In this document: positions 26,435 through 34,762 of the stretch, piece after piece
Layout: each line of letters begins with the position of its first letter
Position numbering within the stretch: the stretch's first letter is position 1
Assembly (NCBI RefSeq): GCF_015555045.1
Contig: NZ_JADNJQ010000014.1
Location: forward strand, 1 to 58,926
Reading direction: 5' to 3'
DNA length: 58,926 bases
Source: Collinsella aerofaciens
GTDB lineage: Bacteria > Actinomycetota > Coriobacteriia > Coriobacteriales > Coriobacteriaceae
The notes under the pieces: generated by a model
The model's database searches: none
What the model saw: only the letters and a program-made list of their open reading frames with translations
Told to the model about the DNA's origin: nothing
Made by a program: the position numbers and the translations under genes

Positions 26435-26454
26435 GGCGGTTCGGGGGCCGCTTA

Positions 26455-26591
26455 TCTCAATCTGTAACATCTAGCCGAGTTTTTGGGTCCAAGCTGTTAC
26501 AGATTGAGACGAACAGGATTGCTCTTTCCGAAGAATCTAAATCTGTAACACGTAGCCCGCTTTTGACCGTCTACCTGTTACAAATCGAGAC
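26455..26591. repeat. two ~56-bp TGTAACA palindromes (cluster A)
   Basis: Copies at 26455-26510 and 26535-26591. Each has arms TCTCAATCTGTAACA and its complement around a ~25-base centre often reading CTAGCCGAGTTTTTGGGTCC. They follow the module-1 terminator and precede the end of the next LacI gene. Related clusters stand at 31465-31600 and 36279-36575. Confidence 0.9.
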
Positions 26592-26605
26592 AAACGGAGT
26601 AGGAC

Positions 26606-27634
26606 CTAACCCCGTATGTCCCTAACAGTCGAGCGTTCGACCAGCGTACTCGGCACATGAATCGCCTCGATAGACGAGCTCTCTCCAATCGCCGCCTCAA
26701 ACGCAAGCTTACCGACACCGCGCAAATCAAATCGCAGCGTCGTCAGCCGATTGTGAGGAACAAGTCCCTCGAGTGCGTCGTCGATACCAACCACGCTCAC
26801 GTCGTCGGGCACGGACAGGCCCGCGTTCTCGAGCGCGGCGATAACGCCCAGCGCCATCTGGTCATTTGCCGCAAGCACGGCAGTCGGCGCCTGCGACCCG
26901 CCGGCAAGCACCTCGGCCGCAATCCGCTCGCCCATGGCGTACCCACTGTCCGCACTCCAATCGCCACGCAGCATCGGAGCGGCATCGACATGAGCACGAC
27001 CCAGCGTATCGCGCCAACCGGCCTCACGAAAACGCGAGGAAATCGAGTTTTCCGGACCCGCCACAAACCGCATATTCGAGTGACCATGTTCCAGCAGATA
27101 ATTGGTCAACAGCTCGCACGAACCATACTGGTCGGAGTCGATCGTCGTGCAGCGCGGATGCGCATACATGGACAGGATGACCGTTCGCACTCCCGGCTGG
27201 GGAACAAACTCCTCAAAATCGGGAGCCATGCGGTTCATGTTGAGAATCATGCCGTCGACGGGTCGCTCGACCATGCGGCGCGAGGCATCGGCAAGTGCAT
27301 AGGGCTTGTCGCCGCCCATCTCGATCATAGTGACGGCAAAATCGTGCTCGCGCGCCGCTTGCATGATACCCTCGAGCGTCGCCAGGTTACCGACACGTGT
27401 GATGTTGTACATGCACAGGCCAATAGAACGATACGACCCGCCGCGCAACGCCGCTCCAGCAAAATTGGGACGAAAGCCCAGCTCTTCCATGGCGGCCAGC
27501 ACACGCTTGCGCGTCTTTTCCGTCACGTTGGGCATACCGTTGACCACGCGAGACACAGTCTGGCGGCTCACGCCAGCGAGCGCCGCAACCTCTGCCGCGC
27601 TCGCCGAACGACCATTCCTTGTCTGCTGATCCAT
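26606..27634 (-). CDS. LacI-family regulator of module 2
   Basis: A ~342-residue LacI-type repressor. HTH AAEVAALAGVSRQTVSRVVNG (recognition pair R-Q), hinge NFAGAALR, sugar-binding domain with VSVVGIDDALEGLV and C-terminal LVERSTVRDIRG. The ATG at 27634 is the conventional choice although its GGAAGG lies too close; a GTG at 27643 is the alternative. Divergent from the module-2 GH1-EIICB pair, with three matching operators between, one within 90 bases of its own start (autoregulation). Confidence 0.9.
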   Translation of the reverse strand: MDQQTRNGRSASAAEVAALAGVSRQTVSRVVNGMPNVTEKTRKRVLAAMEELGFRPNFAGAALRGGSYRSIGLCMYNITRVGNLATLEGIMQAAREHDFAVTMIEMGGDKPYALADASRRMVERPVDGMILNMNRMAPDFEEFVPQPGVRTVILSMYAHPRCTTIDSDQYGSCELLTNYLLEHGHSNMRFVAGPENSISSRFREAGWRDTLGRAHVDAAPMLRGDWSADSGYAMGERIAAEVLAGGSQAPTAVLAANDQMALGVIAALENAGLSVPDDVSVVGIDDALEGLVPHNRLTTLRFDLRGVGKLAFEAAIGESSSIEAIHVPSTLVERSTVRDIRG

Positions 27635-27695
27635 GCCTTCCACGCTAACCTGCTTCCCAACTATTCCCCGCGCCCATGGCGCATCGTACATACAT

Positions 27696-27711
27696 TGATA
27701 ACGTGCTCATG
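27696..27711. promoter_or_regulatory. LacI operator, module 2 site A
   Basis: TTGATAACGTGCTCAT, one mismatch to ATG-N3-ACGT-N3-CAT with N3 = GCT. It is beside the regulator's own start. Confidence 0.65.
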
Positions 27712-27756
27712 ATACCCGAGCCATATACCACAACATGAAAACTTCTGTCAATCAAA

Positions 27757-27786
27757 ACCGCTTACCGAACAAATACAACCGTTCGC
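27757..27786 (+). promoter_or_regulatory. tandem ACCGTTCAC box, module 2
   Basis: ACCGCTTAC, 12 bases, ACCGTTCGC; same orientation as the operon and about 200 bases upstream. Confidence 0.7.
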
Positions 27787-27826
27787 GGCTGTTTGAAGTT
27801 GTTTTGTTTCTATACATCCCAGCCGG

Positions 27827-27864
27827 ATGTTAACGTGCTCATTGTCAAATGTTCACGTGCTCAT
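27827..27864. promoter_or_regulatory. paired LacI operators, module 2 sites B and C
   Basis: ATGTTAACGTGCTCAT (27827-27842) and ATGTTCACGTGCTCAT (27849-27864), both with N3 = GCT, start 22 bp apart, about two helical turns, on the same face of the DNA. Confidence 0.8.
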
Positions 27865-27984
27865 TTTGGTTCTAATCATTTTAAGATAGTGTTTATCGGG
27901 CTTTTTCACCGCTGAACGCTAACCAGGGAGCCTCCTGAGCGCAAACGCACAATATCGAACAGCGAGACGAGAGGGTGTATGCAT

Positions 27985-29427
27985 ATGTCTTTGCTAAACC
28001 GCGTACAGCAGCTGCCGAAGGGCTTTGTTTGGGGCGCCGCAACCGCCGCGTACCAAACGGAAGGTTCCACGAAGGTGGCAGGCAAGGGTAAGACCATGTG
28101 GGACGATTACCTTGTCGCCCAGGGTCGCTTTTTGCCCGACCCGGCCAGTGATTTCTACAACCGCTACGAGGAGGATATCCGCCTTTCTGCCGAGCATGGA
28201 CTCAACGCCATTCGTGTGTCCATCGCCTGGACCCGCATCTTCCCCAACGGCGACGATGCCGAACCCCTCGCCGAGGGCGTTAAGCACTACCATGAGCTGT
28301 TCGCCTGCTGCAAAAAGTATGGCGTCGAGCCCTATGTGTCCCTGCATCACTTTGACTCCCCCGCCGCCCTGTTCAACCAGGGCGACTGGCTCAACCGCAA
28401 GACCGTCGACGCCTATGTGCGCTATGCCGAGTTCTGCTTCCGCGAGTTCCGCGAGGTCAAGAATTGGTTCACCATCAACGAGCTCATCAGCCTCTCGCAC
28501 TCCCAATACATCCAAGGCAACTTCCCGCCCAACCATCACTTTGATGTGACGAGCGGCATCCAGAGCCAGCACAACGAGCTCGTTGCCCACGCCCGCGCCG
28601 TCAACCTGTATAAGGATCTTGACGAGACCGAGCACCTGGGCGGACGCATTGGCATGGTCAACGTCCTGACGCCGGCATATCCTGCCACCGACTCGCCCGC
28701 CGACCAGCACGCCGCCGACCTGTACAACGCCTTCTACACCGACTTTATCATGGACGGCGCCTTCCTGGGTCACTACTCCGCGCGCACCCTCTCACTCATC
28801 AACGAGATTCTGCGTGCCAACAACGCCACACTTACGGTTGAGGACAGCGACATGGAGGAGCTCGCCAAGGCGGCGCCCCGCAACGATATGTTCGGCCTCA
28901 ACTACTATCAGTCGGCGTTTATCGCCGCCTACGATGGCGAGTCAACCAACAGCTTTAACGGCACCGGAGACAAGGGCACCTCGTGCTTTAAGTTTAAGGG
29001 CGTCGGGCAGCAGGTCGATATGCCGGGTATCCCCACCACCGACTGGGATTGGCTCATCTACCCGCAAGGCCTCTACGACACGCTCAAGCACATCAGCGCC
29101 ACCTATCCCAACCTCCCCGTCATCTATATCACCGAAAACGGCCTGGGCCACAAGGACCCCGAGCCCGACGCAAACGGCATCGTCGCCGATCCCGAGCGCA
29201 TCGACTTTGTCGACCAGCACATGGAGAAGGTGCTCCAGGCGCGCGCCGAGGGCGTCGACGTCCAGGGCTACTTTATCTGGAGCCTGCAGGACCAGTTCTC
29301 GTGGGCCAATGGCTATAACAAGCGCTACGGCCTGTTCTACATCGACTTCGACACGCAAAAACGCTACATCAAGCAGTCGGCACTCTGGTACAAGGAGCTC
29401 GCCGACACTATGGCGGACGTGCAGTAG
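27985..29427 (+). CDS. GH1 6-phospho-beta-galactosidase, module 2
   Basis: A 480-residue paralogue of the module-1 enzyme and the most diverged of the three. Acid/base in FTINE (Glu166; Ile replaces the usual Phe), nucleophile in ITENG (Glu384), and phosphate-binding Ser439, Lys446 and Tyr448 in FSWANGYNKRY with the galactoside-associated Trp440. The ATG at 27985 is nine bases from GAGGG; the ATG at 27979 would be only three away. Here the hydrolase precedes the EIICB gene, the reverse of modules 1 and 3. A diverged active-site edge suggests a different beta-galactoside. Confidence 0.88.
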   Translation: MSLLNRVQQLPKGFVWGAATAAYQTEGSTKVAGKGKTMWDDYLVAQGRFLPDPASDFYNRYEEDIRLSAEHGLNAIRVSIAWTRIFPNGDDAEPLAEGVKHYHELFACCKKYGVEPYVSLHHFDSPAALFNQGDWLNRKTVDAYVRYAEFCFREFREVKNWFTINELISLSHSQYIQGNFPPNHHFDVTSGIQSQHNELVAHARAVNLYKDLDETEHLGGRIGMVNVLTPAYPATDSPADQHAADLYNAFYTDFIMDGAFLGHYSARTLSLINEILRANNATLTVEDSDMEELAKAAPRNDMFGLNYYQSAFIAAYDGESTNSFNGTGDKGTSCFKFKGVGQQVDMPGIPTTDWDWLIYPQGLYDTLKHISATYPNLPVIYITENGLGHKDPEPDANGIVADPERIDFVDQHMEKVLQARAEGVDVQGYFIWSLQDQFSWANGYNKRYGLFYIDFDTQKRYIKQSALWYKELADTMADVQ

Positions 29428-29448
29428 CGCATCGCCTCGCTTTCCCCC

Positions 29449-29495
29449 GAGAGGGGAGCGGCCCTATGCGATACAAACCCAGCCGCTCCCCTCTC
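29449..29495 (+). other. intercistronic hairpin, module 2
   Basis: A 14-bp stem GAGAGGGGAGCGGC and complement between GH1 and EIICB with no T-run, the strongest of the three junction hairpins. Confidence 0.65.
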
Positions 29496-29603
29496 TCCCC
29501 CTGGGACCGACCCCGCCTGCACCCGGGCTTTTAGCAAGCGGGAGACCATATAGGTTTTCAACGTCCATGCCATTAAGATTTCATGCAAAGAGGAGCGTGA
29601 ACT

Positions 29604-31364
29604 ATGGAATCGATCGTTAAGTTCTTGGAGAAAGGTCAGCCGTACTTCGACAAGGTCTCTAAGAACATCTACCTTCAGGCCATTAAAGACGGCTTTTTGG
29701 CAGCAATGCCCATCATCCTGTCTTCTTCTGTCTTCCTGCTTATTTCGACCCTGCCGGGCGTTGTCGCCACGGTCGGCGGCTTTACGCTGCCCGACTGGTG
29801 GAACGTCGACGTCGTGAACTTCTGCAACAAGGTTTACAACTTCACGATGGGCGTCGTGGGCATCATGGTCGCCGGCACCACCGCAAGCGCGCTGACCGGC
29901 TCCAAGAACCGCCGCATGCCTGCCGGCAAGGCCATCAACGCCACGAGCACCATGGTCGCCGCCATGTGCGCTATGCTCATCTTGGCCGTTACCCAGACGA
30001 GTGCCAAGATCGACGGCGCCGATGTCTCGGTGTTCTTTACCGACAACATGGGCACCAAGGGCCTGCTGAGCTCCTTTGTCGCCGCATTTGCCACGGTCAA
30101 CATCTATGCCTTCTGCATTAAGCGAGACATCACCATCAAGCTGCCCAAAGAAGTCCCCGGCGCCATCGCCCAGAACTTCCGCGACATCTTCGCCTTCAGC
30201 TTCTCCATCCTGTTTGTCGCCGTCATCGACGTTATCTGCCGCACCTGCTTGGCCGTCCCGTTTGCCAACGTCATCTCCACGCTGGTGAGCCCGCTGTTCG
30301 CCGCTGCCGATTCCTACGCCGGCCTCGCCCTCATCTGGTTCATGATCCCGCTGTTCTGGTTCATGGGCATCCACGGCCCCTCGGTCGTTAAGCCTGCCCT
30401 CAACGCCGCGCTGTTTGGCAACATCACCACCAACCTCGCCACGCTGCAGGCCGGCGGTCACCCCGCCCTCGCCCTGACCGAAAACTTCGGTAACTACATC
30501 GGCGAACTCGGCGGCACCGGCGCCACGTTCATTGTCCCGATCATCTTCCTGCTCTTTATGCGCTCCAAGCAGCTCAAGGCCGTCGGCAAAGCCTCTGTCG
30601 TGCCCGTGATGTTCGCCGTCAACGAGCCGCTGCTGTTCGCCGCGCCCATCATCCTCAACCCGTACTTCCTGATCCCGTTCCTGTTTGCCCCCGTGGCCAA
30701 CGTCCTCATTGGTAAGTTCTTCATCGACTTTTTGGGCATGAACGGCTTTATCTATGCCATGCCGTGGGCACTCCCCGGACCGATCGGCACCTTCATCGAC
30801 ACCAACTTCCAGCCGATCTCTCTGGTCCTGGTTGTCGTCCTGCTGGTCGTTGACTTCTTGATCTACTACCCGTTCTGCAAGGCCTACGACAACGTCCTGT
30901 GCAAGCAGGAGGCCGAGACCCTGGCCGAAGAAGAGGCCGAGGAGACCAAGGCCGTCAAGACCGCTGCCGCCCCCGCCGTTGAGGCTCCTGTTGTCGAGAC
31001 CGCTTCTGCCACCGAGGCCTCCGCAGCTCCGTCCGCCCTTAAGGGCAAGGATCTGAGGGTTCTGGTTCTGTGCGCTGGCGCCGGCACCTCTGCACTGCTC
31101 GCCAACGCGCTTAAGGAAGGCGCCGACGAGCTGGGCATCGACATTACCGCCAACGCCGGTGCCTACGGCAGCCACTACGCCATCATGGACCAGTACAACG
31201 TCATCGTCCTGGCTCCGCAGGTTCGCACCTATTACAACGAGATGAAGGCCGACACCGACCGCCTGGGCATCACGCTGCTGTCGCCCAAGGGCAAACAGTA
31301 CATCGACCTCACTAAGGATCCCAAGGGTGCCGTCGCCTGGATCGAGGAAAACCTCGAGGCATAA
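29604..31364 (+). CDS. PTS lactose/cellobiose EIICB, module 2
   Basis: A 586-residue EIICB. The EIIC part includes MGIHGPSVVKP, GGTGATFIVPI and FAVNEPLLFAAP; an acidic/Ala linker (AEEEAEETKAVKT) leads to EIIB with VLVLCAGAGTSALL and phospho-Cys at 490. GAGGAG precedes the ATG. It resembles the module-3 EIICB (shared YLQAIKDGFL and NRRMPAGK) more than module 1, so modules 2 and 3 look like later duplicates. It depends on an EIIA supplied in trans. Confidence 0.92.
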   Translation: MESIVKFLEKGQPYFDKVSKNIYLQAIKDGFLAAMPIILSSSVFLLISTLPGVVATVGGFTLPDWWNVDVVNFCNKVYNFTMGVVGIMVAGTTASALTGSKNRRMPAGKAINATSTMVAAMCAMLILAVTQTSAKIDGADVSVFFTDNMGTKGLLSSFVAAFATVNIYAFCIKRDITIKLPKEVPGAIAQNFRDIFAFSFSILFVAVIDVICRTCLAVPFANVISTLVSPLFAAADSYAGLALIWFMIPLFWFMGIHGPSVVKPALNAALFGNITTNLATLQAGGHPALALTENFGNYIGELGGTGATFIVPIIFLLFMRSKQLKAVGKASVVPVMFAVNEPLLFAAPIILNPYFLIPFLFAPVANVLIGKFFIDFLGMNGFIYAMPWALPGPIGTFIDTNFQPISLVLVVVLLVVDFLIYYPFCKAYDNVLCKQEAETLAEEEAEETKAVKTAAAPAVEAPVVETASATEASAAPSALKGKDLRVLVLCAGAGTSALLANALKEGADELGIDITANAGAYGSHYAIMDQYNVIVLAPQVRTYYNEMKADTDRLGITLLSPKGKQYIDLTKDPKGAVAWIEENLEA

Positions 31365-31396
31365 GACGCTGACACCACCTGCCGCTTGCAGACAAT

Positions 31397-31440
31397 AAAT
31401 GGCCCGTGCATCGATGTGTGATGCGCGGGCCATTTTGTTT
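31397..31440 (+). terminator. terminator of module 2
   Basis: A long stem AAATGGCCCG...CGGGCCATTT followed by TGTTT. Confidence 0.9.
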
Positions 31441-31464
31441 AGACCGCACCCGTCCTCCTGTTCA

Positions 31465-31600
31465 TCTCAATCTGTAACATCTAGCCGAGTTTTTCGGTCC
31501 TAGCTGTTACAGATCGAGATGAACAGAACGCCCGAGCAGAAATATCTCAATCTGTAATGTTTAGCCGAGTTTTTGGGTCCTAGCTGTTACAGATTGAGAC
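31465..31600. repeat. two ~56-bp TGTAACA palindromes (cluster B)
   Basis: Copies at 31465-31520 and 31545-31600, 80 bases apart start to start as in cluster A. The centre CTAGCCGAGTTTTT is almost identical to cluster A. They sit between the module-2 terminator and the 3' end of the module-3 LacI gene. Confidence 0.9.
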
Positions 31601-31622
31601 AAACGGAATAGGCCGAGCACGT

Positions 31623-32624
31623 CTACGCCCGCAAATCCCGCACGCTCGCACGCTCGACCAACACGCCCGAGACAAGCGTACGGCTTCTGGAACTTGGGGC
31701 TTCCAGACCTGCGACGACCTCGTTAAGCGCACGGACGCCCAGCTCGCGGTGGCGAAACTTCACCGACGTCAGAATCGAGTTGGGAATCGTCTTGTAGAGC
31801 TCATCGTCGAAGCCGATCACGGACACGTCGTCGGGCACACTGAGCCCCTTGTCACGTAGAGCCATCATCACGCCGTTTGCCATGCAGTCGTTAGCAGCGA
31901 GGACCGCCGTGCAATCGGGCTTATCGGCAAGCACAAGGCCCGCAGCATAGCCACTATCCGCATTCCAATCGCCTTGCAGAGGCTCGGGCGGCTCAATGCC
32001 ACGCGCCTCGAGTGCCGCACGCCAACCTTTCATACGGCACTGGCTCGACAGCGACTCTTTCTTACCAGAGACGAAATACACGTTCTTGTGCCCGCGATTT
32101 AAGAAGTGCTCGCACGCCATGCGCGCACCACCCTCTTGATCGTCACTAACGGTAGAGCAGGTAGGATGTTCCATCGGCGTGATAATCACCGTCTTGAGGT
32201 CTTTCGGTGCCTCAAACGTATCAAAGTCATCGACCATCTGACGCAGGTTGAAGATCATGCCATCAACAGGCAGCTGCGACATCCTGCGCGCTGCGTCGGC
32301 AAGGGTCACCTTCTCCCCCGCGCACTTCTTAATCATCGTGAGCGCAAAGCCGCGTTCTTCGGCGGCATCGGCGATACCGTCAATCATGTCCACGGCGCCG
32401 CCCGACAAGTGGAACATCACCACGCCGATGCACCCGTAACGGCCCAACTTGAGTGAACGCGCGGCAAAGTTAGTTCGAAACCCGAGCGCCTCCATTGCGG
32501 AATGGACCTTATCGCGTGTCGACTCTCGCACGCTATCGGGCTCGTTGATCACGCGCGACACCGTCTTGAGAGAAACGCCCGCAGCAACTGCCACATCGTT
32601 CATTGAGACATTTTTCTTGTCCAT
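31623..32624 (-). CDS. LacI-family regulator of module 3
   Basis: A 333-residue LacI-type repressor. HTH MNDVAVAAGVSLKTVSRVINE (recognition pair L-K), hinge NFAARSLK, sugar domain with VSVIGFDDELYKTIP and C-terminal LVERASVRDLRA. The most divergent of the four. ATG at 32624; a GTG at 32633 has a better-spaced GGAG. Divergent from the module-3 EIICB-GH1 pair, with a perfect palindromic operator between them. Confidence 0.9.
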   Translation of the reverse strand: MDKKNVSMNDVAVAAGVSLKTVSRVINEPDSVRESTRDKVHSAMEALGFRTNFAARSLKLGRYGCIGVVMFHLSGGAVDMIDGIADAAEERGFALTMIKKCAGEKVTLADAARRMSQLPVDGMIFNLRQMVDDFDTFEAPKDLKTVIITPMEHPTCSTVSDDQEGGARMACEHFLNRGHKNVYFVSGKKESLSSQCRMKGWRAALEARGIEPPEPLQGDWNADSGYAAGLVLADKPDCTAVLAANDCMANGVMMALRDKGLSVPDDVSVIGFDDELYKTIPNSILTSVKFRHRELGVRALNEVVAGLEAPSSRSRTLVSGVLVERASVRDLRA

Positions 32625-32706
32625 CGTTGCCACTACTTCTCCAGTCGGTTTTGCATCGCTTGTTTTTTGCGTTCTAGCATACACTACCTGCCCGACTGAC
32701 AAATCA

Positions 32707-32736
32707 GCCGTTTATCGGACAATATCGACCGTTCAC
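32707..32736 (+). promoter_or_regulatory. tandem ACCGTTCAC box, module 3
   Basis: GCCGTTTAT, 12 bases, ACCGTTCAC; same orientation as the operon, 172 bases upstream. Confidence 0.7.
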
Positions 32737-32764
32737 CCGTAAATCCTTGTTGCTCTTCCAAAAA

Positions 32765-32803
32765 TGTCTTACGTTGTCATTAACGAAATGACAACGTTGT
32801 CAT
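32765..32803. promoter_or_regulatory. LacI operators, module 3
   Basis: A half-matching site (32765-32780, ACGTTGTCAT) and, 23 bp on, a 20-bp perfect palindrome AAATGACAACGTTGTCATTT (32786-32805) whose core is ATG-ACA-ACGT-TGT-CAT, so N3 = TGT on both sides. Confidence 0.8.
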
Positions 32804-32908
32804 TTCACAATGCCTTCCTTGAGCAGGAAGGTTTCCGGGCAGTCCTGACCATCCATCGACGACCAGTTCCATCCACATGCATCGCGCATCAAGTAGCAAA
32901 GGAGCTCT

Positions 32909-34687
32909 ATGGACGCCATCGTAAAGATGCTCGAAAAGCATCAGCCGTTCTTTGAGAAGATCTCGAGGAACATCTACCTCCAGGCTATTAAGGACGGATT
33001 CCTTGGGTGCATGCCCATCGTCCTCACCTCTTCGATTTTCCTGCTCATTGCCACCCTTCCCGGCGTAGTCGGCATCACGCTGCCCCAGCCGCTCATCGAC
33101 TGGTGCAACAAGCTGTACAACTTCACCATGGGCGTCATGGGCATCATGGTTGCCGGCACCACCGCCAAAAACTTCACGGCTTCCATGAACCGTCGCATGC
33201 CCGCCGGCAAGGTGCTCAACGACGGCTCCACCATGGTGGCCGCCCAGTGCAGCATGCTGCTGCTCGCTGTTACGCAGTTCACCACCAAGTTCGACGGCTC
33301 CGAGCTTTCGGTCTTCGATTGCACCAGCATGGGTACGCGCGGTCTGTTCTCGGCCTATATCGCCGCGTTCATTACCGTGTGGGTTTATAAGTTCTGCGTC
33401 TCGCGCGATCTGACCATTAAGCTGCCCAAGGAGGTCCCGGGCGCCATCGCTCAGAACTTCCGCGACATCATCCCCTTTGGCGGCGCCGTCATTATCTGCG
33501 GCATCATCGATGTCGTCGTGCGCAACCTCATGGGCGTTCCGTTCTCCGAGCTGCTCATCAAGCTGCTCTCCCCGCTCTTCACTGCAGCAGAGACCTACCC
33601 CGGACTCATCCTTATTCAGGCAGCCACCGCGTTCTTCTGGTTCATCGGCGTCCACGGCCCCTCGATCGTCCAGCCGGGCATCGACCCCATCCGTCTTGCC
33701 AACCAGGCCGAGAACCTGCAGGTTCTGCTGGCCGGTGGTCACCCCGCCCACTCCCTCACCTTTAACATGTCGCTCGTGGGTGAGTTCGGCGGCACCGGCG
33801 CCACGTTCATCGTGCCGCTTCTGCTGATTCTCTTTATGAAGTCCAAGCAGCTCAAAGCCGTCGGTAAGGCCTCGATTGTTCCTGTTGCCTTCGCCGTCAA
33901 CGAACCGCTGCTCTTTGGCGCGCCGATGATCCTTAACCCCTACATGCTCATCCCCTTTGTTGCCGCCGGCTGCGTCAACGTGAGTGTTGCCAAGTTCTTT
34001 ATCGACAACGTGGGCATGAACGGCTTCTCCTTCGTGGTGCCTTGGGCTACCCCTGCCCCCATCGGCATCTTCATCACCACAAACTTCCAGCTTATCGCCC
34101 TGGTGTTTGTCGCGATTATCATCTTGCTGGACGCCATCATTTACCTGCCGTTCTTGAAGGCATACGATAAGCTGCTCTGCGACCAGGAGGCCGAGCGCGC
34201 CGCCGAGCTGGGTCTTGAGTCCGATGGTGCCGCTTCCATCGCCGCCAACGCCCCTGCGCCCGCTGTCGAGCAGGCTACCGCTTCCGTCGAGCCGACCGCC
34301 GCTGCCGCCGACAGCAAGCCTGTCGCCGATCAGCCCGAGCCCGCCGCCGACGTATCCGCTAAGAAGGACGTCGATGGCCTGAAGGTCCTCGTCCTGTGCG
34401 CCGGCGCCGGCACCTCTGCCATGCTTGCCAACGCCATCAAGGAAGGTGCCGCACAGACCGGAGAGAACATCGCTTCCTCCGCAGGCGCCTATGGCCAGCA
34501 CACTGCCATCATGGATCAGTACGACGTTATCGTGCTCGCCCCGCAGGTTCGTAGCTACTACAACGACATGAAGGCCGACACCGATCGCCTGGGCATTAAG
34601 CTGCTCGCTCCGCGCGGTAAGGAATATATCGACCTTACTCGCGACCCCGCCGGCGCCATCAAGTGGCTCCGCGAGAACCTCGACTAG
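32909..34687 (+). CDS. PTS lactose/cellobiose EIICB, module 3
   Basis: A 592-residue EIICB. EIIC includes VHGPSIVQPGI, GGTGATFIVPL and FAVNEPLLFGAP (Gly replaces Ala of the other two). A long Ala/Pro/Glu linker leads to EIIB with VLVLCAGAGTSAML and phospho-Cys at 497. AAAGGAG stands before the ATG. The small substitutions around the substrate loop and the different regulator suggest a related but distinct substrate. It uses an EIIA in trans. Confidence 0.92.
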   Translation: MDAIVKMLEKHQPFFEKISRNIYLQAIKDGFLGCMPIVLTSSIFLLIATLPGVVGITLPQPLIDWCNKLYNFTMGVMGIMVAGTTAKNFTASMNRRMPAGKVLNDGSTMVAAQCSMLLLAVTQFTTKFDGSELSVFDCTSMGTRGLFSAYIAAFITVWVYKFCVSRDLTIKLPKEVPGAIAQNFRDIIPFGGAVIICGIIDVVVRNLMGVPFSELLIKLLSPLFTAAETYPGLILIQAATAFFWFIGVHGPSIVQPGIDPIRLANQAENLQVLLAGGHPAHSLTFNMSLVGEFGGTGATFIVPLLLILFMKSKQLKAVGKASIVPVAFAVNEPLLFGAPMILNPYMLIPFVAAGCVNVSVAKFFIDNVGMNGFSFVVPWATPAPIGIFITTNFQLIALVFVAIIILLDAIIYLPFLKAYDKLLCDQEAERAAELGLESDGAASIAANAPAPAVEQATASVEPTAAAADSKPVADQPEPAADVSAKKDVDGLKVLVLCAGAGTSAMLANAIKEGAAQTGENIASSAGAYGQHTAIMDQYDVIVLAPQVRSYYNDMKADTDRLGIKLLAPRGKEYIDLTRDPAGAIKWLRENLD

Positions 34688-34701
34688 TTCCTCCCTCTGT
34701 T

Positions 34702-34728
34702 GGTGCCCGGATCCCCAGTTCGGGCACC
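34702..34728 (+). other. intercistronic hairpin, module 3
   Basis: An 8-bp stem GGTGCCCG/CGGGCACC between EIICB and GH1, no T-run; the weakest of the three junction hairpins. Confidence 0.55.
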
Positions 34729-34762
34729 TCTCCCTATTCGTATCCCACAGAAAGGATGACTC

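Noticed and set aside
29364-31433. A 689-codon open frame antisense to the module-2 EIICB
   Set aside because: Same reason: a codon-bias shadow of a real gene, with no ribosome site.
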